Made by a program: the position numbers and the translations under genes. A DNA stretch of 12,191 bases, taken from contig JAGWVZ010000056.1 of the NCBI GenBank assembly GCA_018970625.1, positions 1-12,191 of the forward strand. The letters run 5' to 3'. Under the pieces are notes generated by a model that searched no databases, had not been told where the DNA came from, and saw nothing but the letters and a program-made list of their open reading frames with translations. Source of the stretch: Myxococcales bacterium (lineage in GTDB: Bacteria; Myxococcota; Bradymonadia; REDH01). This document shows positions 7,377 through 12,191 of the stretch, in pieces (position 1 is the stretch's first letter; each line of letters opens with the position of its first letter).

Positions 7377-8927
7377 TCAGAATTGCGAAGCGTCCGGTGA
7401 TCCTCGTCGTGATTCAAGATGAATATCCAGATTTTCGGGAGGTAATTCGATCCGGTCCGCGAGCAGGTACGCGCTTGTGGGTAATCCAAGGGTTCGGGGG
7501 TCTCGCGCACGAACAATGGTACGCTGCCACGCGCGCCTCTTGAGGTGACGTTCGCCCAGATCGACCACCATCAGCTGATCAAGTTCGAACCCTTCATCAT
7601 CGGTCAACAGAAGGACCCGAGGCCGGTTGAGCGGCTGTAAGCCTTGTCCGACTCCCATCACGAGCGCGTACTCGCCTGTGTCGAGTTCTACCAGCGTGCC
7701 GGGTGGGAACTTGCCAATCAGACGAATCAGACTGCGAACGAGGGCCAGATCGAGCTGCGTACCTCCGAGACGTCCGGCCAGTTTAATGGCCTGATCGGGT
7801 GTGTAATCACTTCGCCAGGCGCGTACCTGACAGAACGCATCGAACACATCGACGACCGAAATAATTCGGGAAAACAGATGCGGCCTGTGGTCTGCAAGTC
7901 GAGGATAGCCTTGTCCATTTGCCCAGCGGTGATGTTCAATGGACGCAATGGCACGCTCAGCAATCTGCGGGTCGTAGCCGAAGCGTTCCACCAGATGGCG
8001 CGCGCCCATCAGCGGATGCGATTGCAGAATATCGCGTTCTTCTTCGCTAAACGGCCTGTTCAGAGCGAGCAAACCCTGAGGCAATAGTGATTCGCCGACA
8101 TTGTGCGATAGCGCAGCAATACCAAGGCGCACCAGATCGCGCCGTCGAAGGCCCAGCGTGCGTCCCAGGGCCACCGCCAGAATGGTCACCATGAGCACGT
8201 GCGCGGTGGTGGGCATGGAGGGATCGCGCAAGGTGGTCAGCAGCAACAGGTCTTCGGGCGAGTTTTCGGCCAGCTGCACAAGTCGCAATACCAGTGAGCG
8301 CTGCCGCCGGCGCGCGAAAATATCCAGATGAACCTGAACTGATGACGCGGTGGTGCGAAGCCCTTCGTCGAATAATTCGTGCACCTCTTTTCGGAATTTA
8401 CCGCGATTTCCAAGCGAAGAATCATCATCGTCCGAGGGAAGAAATTCAATCCCGGGTATCGGTGTTTGTTGCCACGTCAGCGGTGGCGCCGTCGCTGACC
8501 GGCGTTGTAGCTCTCTGATCAGGCGTGCCAGCAGCAGCAGCGAATCTTCTGTGGTATCGGGATGAATAACAAAGCCACGCGCCTTGATTCCTTTCAGTGT
8601 AGCCGCGATGTGTTGCGCGGTTTCAAAGCTGCGCCCTGTGCATCGTACCCATACACCATCACAGAAAGAGTGACCGGCGGTGAACACAAATCGTGTGCTG
8701 TGCGCTCCGCCCTGCAGCTCTTTCACGTAGTGAAGAAGCGGATCGAGAACCGCTTTTACGGCTGCATTAATGGCATCATGAACGGCCATCTGCCGCACCA
8801 GAGAACCAAAATTCTGAAGGAAAGCGCGCGCACTTCCCAGCGTGCGGCGTCGCTGTTCCCGGTTTTGCCGGACAAGTTCAGATTCAACGACCTCTGGTGA
8901 TGCGTCGCCTTTGTGGAGTTGACTCAT
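7377..8927 (-). CDS. Degenerate HD-GYP-like domain protein
   Basis: A 516-aa soluble protein, last gene of the kinase operon. Residues ~28-140 form an N-terminal mixed helix/strand module also suggested in the upstream neighbour. A linker with an acidic patch (SDDDDS, 165-170) follows. Residues ~235-410 resemble an HD-GYP domain: H243, SHNVGE (274-279) where HDxGK is expected, H304 in SHPLMG, HHRWANGQGYP (332-342) keeping the GYP triplet, and D360/D363 in VVDVFDAF. About 408-460 is a small beta-rich C-terminal domain often seen after such domains (GTLVELDTGEYALVMGV). Active HD-GYP enzymes hydrolyse cyclic di-GMP using two or three metals. Here the Asp of the HD pair is N276 and the Lys is E279, so catalysis is doubtful and a binding or regulatory role is plausible. 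The start is ATG at 8927 with GGAG 7 nt upstream inside the preceding gene, overlapping its TGA by 4 bp. Confidence 0.85.
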   Translation of the reverse strand: MSQLHKGDASPEVVESELVRQNREQRRRTLGSARAFLQNFGSLVRQMAVHDAINAAVKAVLDPLLHYVKELQGGAHSTRFVFTAGHSFCDGVWVRCTGRSFETAQHIAATLKGIKARGFVIHPDTTEDSLLLLARLIRELQRRSATAPPLTWQQTPIPGIEFLPSDDDDSSLGNRGKFRKEVHELFDEGLRTTASSVQVHLDIFARRRQRSLVLRLVQLAENSPEDLLLLTTLRDPSMPTTAHVLMVTILAVALGRTLGLRRRDLVRLGIAALSHNVGESLLPQGLLALNRPFSEEERDILQSHPLMGARHLVERFGYDPQIAERAIASIEHHRWANGQGYPRLADHRPHLFSRIISVVDVFDAFCQVRAWRSDYTPDQAIKLAGRLGGTQLDLALVRSLIRLIGKFPPGTLVELDTGEYALVMGVGQGLQPLNRPRVLLLTDDEGFELDQLMVVDLGERHLKRRAWQRTIVRARDPRTLGLPTSAYLLADRIELPPENLDIHLESRRGSPDASQF

Positions 8928-10714
8928 GGGGTCTCTCCGGCATTTCGCATTTCCTGCAAGGCAAGCGCACAGGCGGCACGCCGCGGCCCCGACCAGGCCG
9001 AGGCTCCTTTTTCAAGCAGGCGTTGCGCTACCGGGTTACGGAGTGAGGCCAGGGCCCGTGCGGCGGCCTCCATCGTGGATGCGTCCCGCGGATCAGCGAG
9101 TAATCCCGAGCGCATATTCAGCAAATTGCCCAGAAAATCGATGGAGGAAGGTCCGAGAACACGGGCAAGCCCCTGACACAGATCGGTTTTGATACTGACG
9201 TTGGCATCGGGGAAATCCTCCCGCTCAATCAGACCGGTCAGGACAGGACCGGCGTTTCGAGGGCGATGTCGTGCAAGAATGTCCAGCGCTGCTTTTCGGA
9301 CGGTGGCGACGCGATCCGATACGAGCGAGGCGATCTCGACCACTTCGTCGGCAGGAAGTTGTTCCCGGTAGAAGGGCAGCACTGCCGTACGAACGAGCGC
9401 AGACCGATGCCGCATGAGGGTCGCACGCAGGGCGTCGGGTAAACGGATATTGCAGGTGAGCGCAGCGTGTAAAATCGTTACCATCGTCTGCGGTGACGTC
9501 TCGGGGGTGTCGAGTATGGACAGCAGACGTTCGTCCACCAGTGACCAGAAGGTTTCCTGCATCGCGCGGGATTCTGCCCCCGTATTTTCTGTAACCAGCC
9601 CATCCAGAAACACGATGAGCACTTCGGGGGTAAAACGGGACACAAAGCGACTGAACGTGTACACGTCGCGCGCATCATCCATGCGCAGCACGCGCAACAT
9701 GCGAGCGATGCGCATCGGGATCAGGCTGTTGCGCACCAGTTCGTGAATGTCCTGACTTGCGGCCGGCGCCATGTCGTCCATGGTTCTGGCCAGCCCATGC
9801 GCGTCCTCGATGAAACCGAGTAACGCGGTGGCGTCTCCCATCGCGTACAGCTGCTGCACGACCTGCTGCGCCATCGACATCGCCAGTGAGGGCGGCATGA
9901 CCGGGTCACCGGCGACGATGGAGCGCAAAAGCAGCGTGCCCAACCGAGCCACGTGATCCCCGTCGCGCTCCATATCGAGTCGCTCTCGCTCGGGGGCCAG
10001 CGCACGGATGTCTTCATCTTCGGTGCGCGCGAGTTGAGCGTCCCAGTCACTGTCCTCGGCATGCAGGTCGTCGCGTCGCATGCGAGCGCCGCTGTCGGTG
10101 TTTCGGTCTCCCAGAGAACGGGCAAGGTCACGTTCACGATCCGCCTGCAGCCGCAGAAGCTGTTCGAGCATCGCTGCGGAATCCAACTCCTCCATTCGTC
10201 CCGAGAGCGCTTCCGCGTTCATCAGGTGATGCACTGCCTCGAAGGCGATGTGTTGAAACTCAGACTGGTACAGAATCGACTCGAGCGTTTCTTCCTCGTA
10301 GGCCGGCAAAGAAAGGTTAATGCGCAGCACGAGAAGAAGTCGAACCAGCTCGTCGCGCGTGAGTCCCGGGTCGAAACGAAGCCGCGCCAGTCCTTCGGTA
10401 TGCAGATAATTGGCAAGACCCGGTCGGTCGTCTTTTTCGAGCGTCACCTGTTGCTGACCGTACCAGAAGCCATCACTCAACACGCGGAGCTCGACGGGTC
10501 CCAGAGACGCAATCGCAGCTTCCATGACGTGATGTAACTGGTCGATGATGCGCGTCGCTTCGGGATGCCCCGGCCCGTAGAGGCGCGTTTGGGCCACACA
10601 GGCGGACATGAGGTCTACGGCGCGGGTTAGCAGGGCGATCGCGTCGTCCGGCGCCACCGTGAGAGACGCCTGCGTCCAGTTGCTGCCCGTTGCCCGATAG
10701 TTGGAGCCAGTCAT
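8924..10714 (-). CDS. HEAT-repeat-like signalling or scaffold protein
   Basis: A 596-aa soluble protein, middle gene of the kinase operon. Residues ~25-130 form a module with two long helices (LLTRAVDLMSACVAQTRLYG; ATRIIDQLHHVMEAAIASLG), a short beta section (ELRVLSDGFWYGQQQV, 75-90) and a LxFDPGLTRDELVRLLLVL segment (112-130). Residues ~175-250 are charged and probably flexible or coiled coil. From ~260 the protein is all-helical; 430-590 contains HEAT/armadillo-like units such as HRSALVRTAVLPFYR (436-450) and SDRVATVRKAALDILARHRP (466-485). No enzyme motif was found, so a protein-binding scaffold is inferred. The ATG at 10714 lies 6 nt after the kinase stop with no purine-rich ribosome binding site, suggesting reinitiation by ribosomes finishing the kinase. 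Its TGA overlaps the next ATG by 4 bp. Substrate or partner of the kinase is a reasonable but unproven role. Confidence 0.75.
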   Translation of the reverse strand: MTGSNYRATGSNWTQASLTVAPDDAIALLTRAVDLMSACVAQTRLYGPGHPEATRIIDQLHHVMEAAIASLGPVELRVLSDGFWYGQQQVTLEKDDRPGLANYLHTEGLARLRFDPGLTRDELVRLLLVLRINLSLPAYEEETLESILYQSEFQHIAFEAVHHLMNAEALSGRMEELDSAAMLEQLLRLQADRERDLARSLGDRNTDSGARMRRDDLHAEDSDWDAQLARTEDEDIRALAPERERLDMERDGDHVARLGTLLLRSIVAGDPVMPPSLAMSMAQQVVQQLYAMGDATALLGFIEDAHGLARTMDDMAPAASQDIHELVRNSLIPMRIARMLRVLRMDDARDVYTFSRFVSRFTPEVLIVFLDGLVTENTGAESRAMQETFWSLVDERLLSILDTPETSPQTMVTILHAALTCNIRLPDALRATLMRHRSALVRTAVLPFYREQLPADEVVEIASLVSDRVATVRKAALDILARHRPRNAGPVLTGLIEREDFPDANVSIKTDLCQGLARVLGPSSIDFLGNLLNMRSGLLADPRDASTMEAAARALASLRNPVAQRLLEKGASAWSGPRRAACALALQEMRNAGETP

Positions 10715-10720
10715 GGCGTA

Positions 10721-12191
10721 TTAACCACGGAACAGTGGTTTACGAACATCCTGTGAGGGGCCATCGATCAGGCGCTGTACCCATGCGGCGAAATGCGCGT
10801 CCAGCAGCCGAATGCCAAATTCATAGGCGTAATCATTTACGTCTTCCAGAAACTCAAGCGCGGTAGCGTACCGATTCCGGGGGTCGGGCGCCAGAGACCG
10901 CATGAGCAGCGTCTCGATGCCTTCTGGAATGGTGAGGTCGTTTTCGATCAGGACTCTGGGGTCAAATCGAATAATCTGCTGCGCAATATCCCGAAGTGTA
11001 CCCGATCGCTGAAAAAGGGGTTTCAGGCTGAGCATTTCGTAAAAGGTTACTCCCATGGCGAAGATGTCCGTCTGAACCGATGCAGGCGAACCCTTCCAGA
11101 GTTCAGGGGCAAAATAATGGGGTTTTCCAGCGAGGTCCGTGTCGCCCCCAGATTTACCGGCCGTGATGAGAGCGACACCGAAATCAGCTATTTTGACCGC
11201 TCCCTGACGCGAAATCAGAATATTACCGGGTGATATATCACGGTGGATAATACCCAGCGGCTGCCCTGTGGAGCCTTTGGCGCTATGCACGTAATGCAGG
11301 CCCTGCAGCGCCTCCCGAAACAGATAAAGCAGGTGTTTCAACGGAATGCCTTCACTTGCGCGGGCTGCCTTTTCGGCCATCCCCTCGAGGTCCATTCCTT
11401 CTACCCATTCAATGGTCTGATACAGTCGATCATGCACCTGTCCAACGTCCATGATGGCCACGAGATTGGGGTGGCGCAGCGCGGCGACAAGGCGGACTTC
11501 ATCAAGAAACAGCTGGCGCATCGTGGGATCGGTATCGGATCCCGACAATATTGTTTTGACGACGCAGGGTACGGCGACTCCCACGTCGCTGAGCCGTTCA
11601 GCCAGATAGACCTCTCCCATACCGCCGCGGCCCAGTAGTTTCAGAATATGATAGCCGGGAATTGAAAATTCCTGACGGGCGGGTGGCTGTGCGACGACAG
11701 ACGCGCGGTTTGTGACATTGCGCGAGGCGGTGCGCATGATCCCCTGTCCTGCACCGTTCGCATCGTCAGGCGATGAAGGTGACGTACCGCTCGGCAGAGA
11801 GACCGAGGCTCCTGCGTGTCCAGGACGGCTAACGGGCGTGGGCGCTGCCTGTGTTCCGGGCGTCTGGCTCGCTGGCGCAGAACGCGCTGTTGGAACGGCC
11901 GCAAGAGTGGGGCCAAAAGCATGCGAAGCGTCCGCTGTCGGAGCTGAGTGTGTTGGTGCTGCAGGTGTCGAAGGTGCAACATACACCGGACGCTGGACCT
12001 CGCGCGTCACAGCCGGCACGACCGGCATGGCGGCCTGCGAGCCGGACCGCTGGGTTTCCCATGTGGAGGGAGGCACGACCGGCATGGCAGGTTGAGAGCC
12101 AGGCCGTTGGGTCTGCCATGAGGCCGGTGGCACGGCCGGCATGGCAGGTTGAGAGCCAGGCCGTTGGGTCTGCCATGAGGCCGGTGGCACG
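10721..12191 (-). CDS. Serine/threonine protein kinase with Pro-rich repetitive N-terminus (partial at right edge)
   Basis: First visible gene of the operon. The reading frame stays open to the window edge inside a tandem repeat, so the true start lies beyond 12191. Residues here are counted from the GTG at 12190, which is a repeat Val codon and not a credible start. Residues 1-175 are a Pro/Ala/Ser/Thr/Gln-rich, presumably disordered region beginning with 19-residue repeats. Residues ~180-455 are a Hanks-type kinase: Gly-rich loop GRGGMGEVY (187-195), ATP-binding Lys K212, catalytic HRDISPGN (316-323) with D318, DFG (336-338), a Ser/Thr-containing activation segment, and FAPE (360-363). The Lys usually following HRD is Ser, as in many myxobacterial kinases. 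The chain ends ~35 residues after the kinase domain, and no membrane segment is seen, so it looks cytosolic. The disordered region precedes the kinase, whereas it commonly follows it in bacterial kinases. Six nt separate it from the HEAT-like gene. Confidence 0.92.
   Translation of the reverse strand, partial: VPPASWQTQRPGSQPAMPAVPPASWQTQRPGSQPAMPVVPPSTWETQRSGSQAAMPVVPAVTREVQRPVYVAPSTPAAPTHSAPTADASHAFGPTLAAVPTARSAPASQTPGTQAAPTPVSRPGHAGASVSLPSGTSPSSPDDANGAGQGIMRTASRNVTNRASVVAQPPARQEFSIPGYHILKLLGRGGMGEVYLAERLSDVGVAVPCVVKTILSGSDTDPTMRQLFLDEVRLVAALRHPNLVAIMDVGQVHDRLYQTIEWVEGMDLEGMAEKAARASEGIPLKHLLYLFREALQGLHYVHSAKGSTGQPLGIIHRDISPGNILISRQGAVKIADFGVALITAGKSGGDTDLAGKPHYFAPELWKGSPASVQTDIFAMGVTFYEMLSLKPLFQRSGTLRDIAQQIIRFDPRVLIENDLTIPEGIETLLMRSLAPDPRNRYATALEFLEDVNDYAYEFGIRLLDAHFAAWVQRLIDGPSQDVRKPLFRG
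10723..10740 (-). other. Perfect 6-bp hairpin at the kinase/HEAT-like gene junction
   Basis: On the plus strand AACCAC (10723-10728), a 6-nt loop and GTGGTT (10735-10740) form a perfect inverted repeat covering the last codons of the kinase and the first base of its stop codon. It lies just upstream of the next ATG at 10714. No U-run follows, so it is unlikely to be an intrinsic terminator. A role in coupled translation or mRNA processing is possible, but a 6-bp stem may also be chance. Confidence 0.4.
12020..12191 (-). repeat. 57-bp in-frame tandem repeat in the kinase gene
   Basis: Three 57-bp units occupy 12134-12190, 12077-12133 and 12020-12076 on the minus strand, each encoding 19 residues of the form VPPASWQTQRPGSQPAMPx. 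The two units nearest the edge match exactly over 54 bp (12081-12134 against 12138-12191). The third is diverged (VPPSTWETQRSGSQAAMPV), and a fourth, heavily degraded unit begins at 12019 (VPAVTREVQRP). The array continues past the window edge, so copy number is unknown. Confidence 0.95.

Noticed and set aside
9953..10537. A 194-codon plus-strand open frame opposite the HEAT-like gene
   Set aside because: Antisense to a coherent helical-repeat protein, no ribosome binding site seen, no recognisable domain.
12188..12190. GTG as the kinase start codon
   Set aside because: It is the Val codon of a tandem repeat unit, and the same codon recurs at each unit boundary. The frame is open to the window edge, so the real start lies outside.

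Overview
The window reads as ordinary chromosomal DNA from a Gram-negative, probably myxobacteria-like bacterium (Myxococcota/Bradymonadota type, formerly Deltaproteobacteria). This is inferred from moderately high GC, a PilB and PilT of myxobacterial type, and a eukaryote-like Ser/Thr kinase with an HRD-I-SP-x-N catalytic loop, which is frequent in that group. No rRNA, tRNA, CRISPR array, insertion sequence or phage gene was seen.

Layout. (1) Positions 1-4423, minus strand: a GT-C membrane glycosyltransferase-like protein of the TMTC type, then pilB (type IV pilus extension ATPase), then pilT (retraction ATPase), which runs off the left edge. The three are closely spaced and probably one transcription unit. 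(2) 4424-4579 is a divergent intergenic region. (3) 4580-7299, plus strand: a methyltransferase-like protein coupled by a 4-bp overlap to a large polytopic membrane protein of unknown function with some GT-C character. (4) 7300-7376 is a short convergent gap. (5) 7377-12191, minus strand: a three-gene signalling operon. In order of transcription it holds a Ser/Thr protein kinase whose Pro-rich N-terminus runs off the right edge, a HEAT-repeat-like protein, and a degenerate HD-GYP-like protein. The gaps are 6 nt and a 4-bp overlap.

How they may work together. PilB and PilT drive type IV pilus extension and retraction. The membrane glycosyltransferase upstream of pilB could modify pilins or other envelope proteins, but nothing in the sequence proves this. 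The kinase, HEAT and HD-GYP-like genes look like a cytoplasmic signalling or scaffold module. The HD-GYP-like protein has lost the Asp and Lys of its HDxGK motif, and it shares an N-terminal module pattern with its HEAT neighbour. This cassette is the most interesting candidate for an undescribed system in the window. The 57-bp coding repeat in the kinase gene and the methyltransferase/membrane-protein pair are the next best leads.
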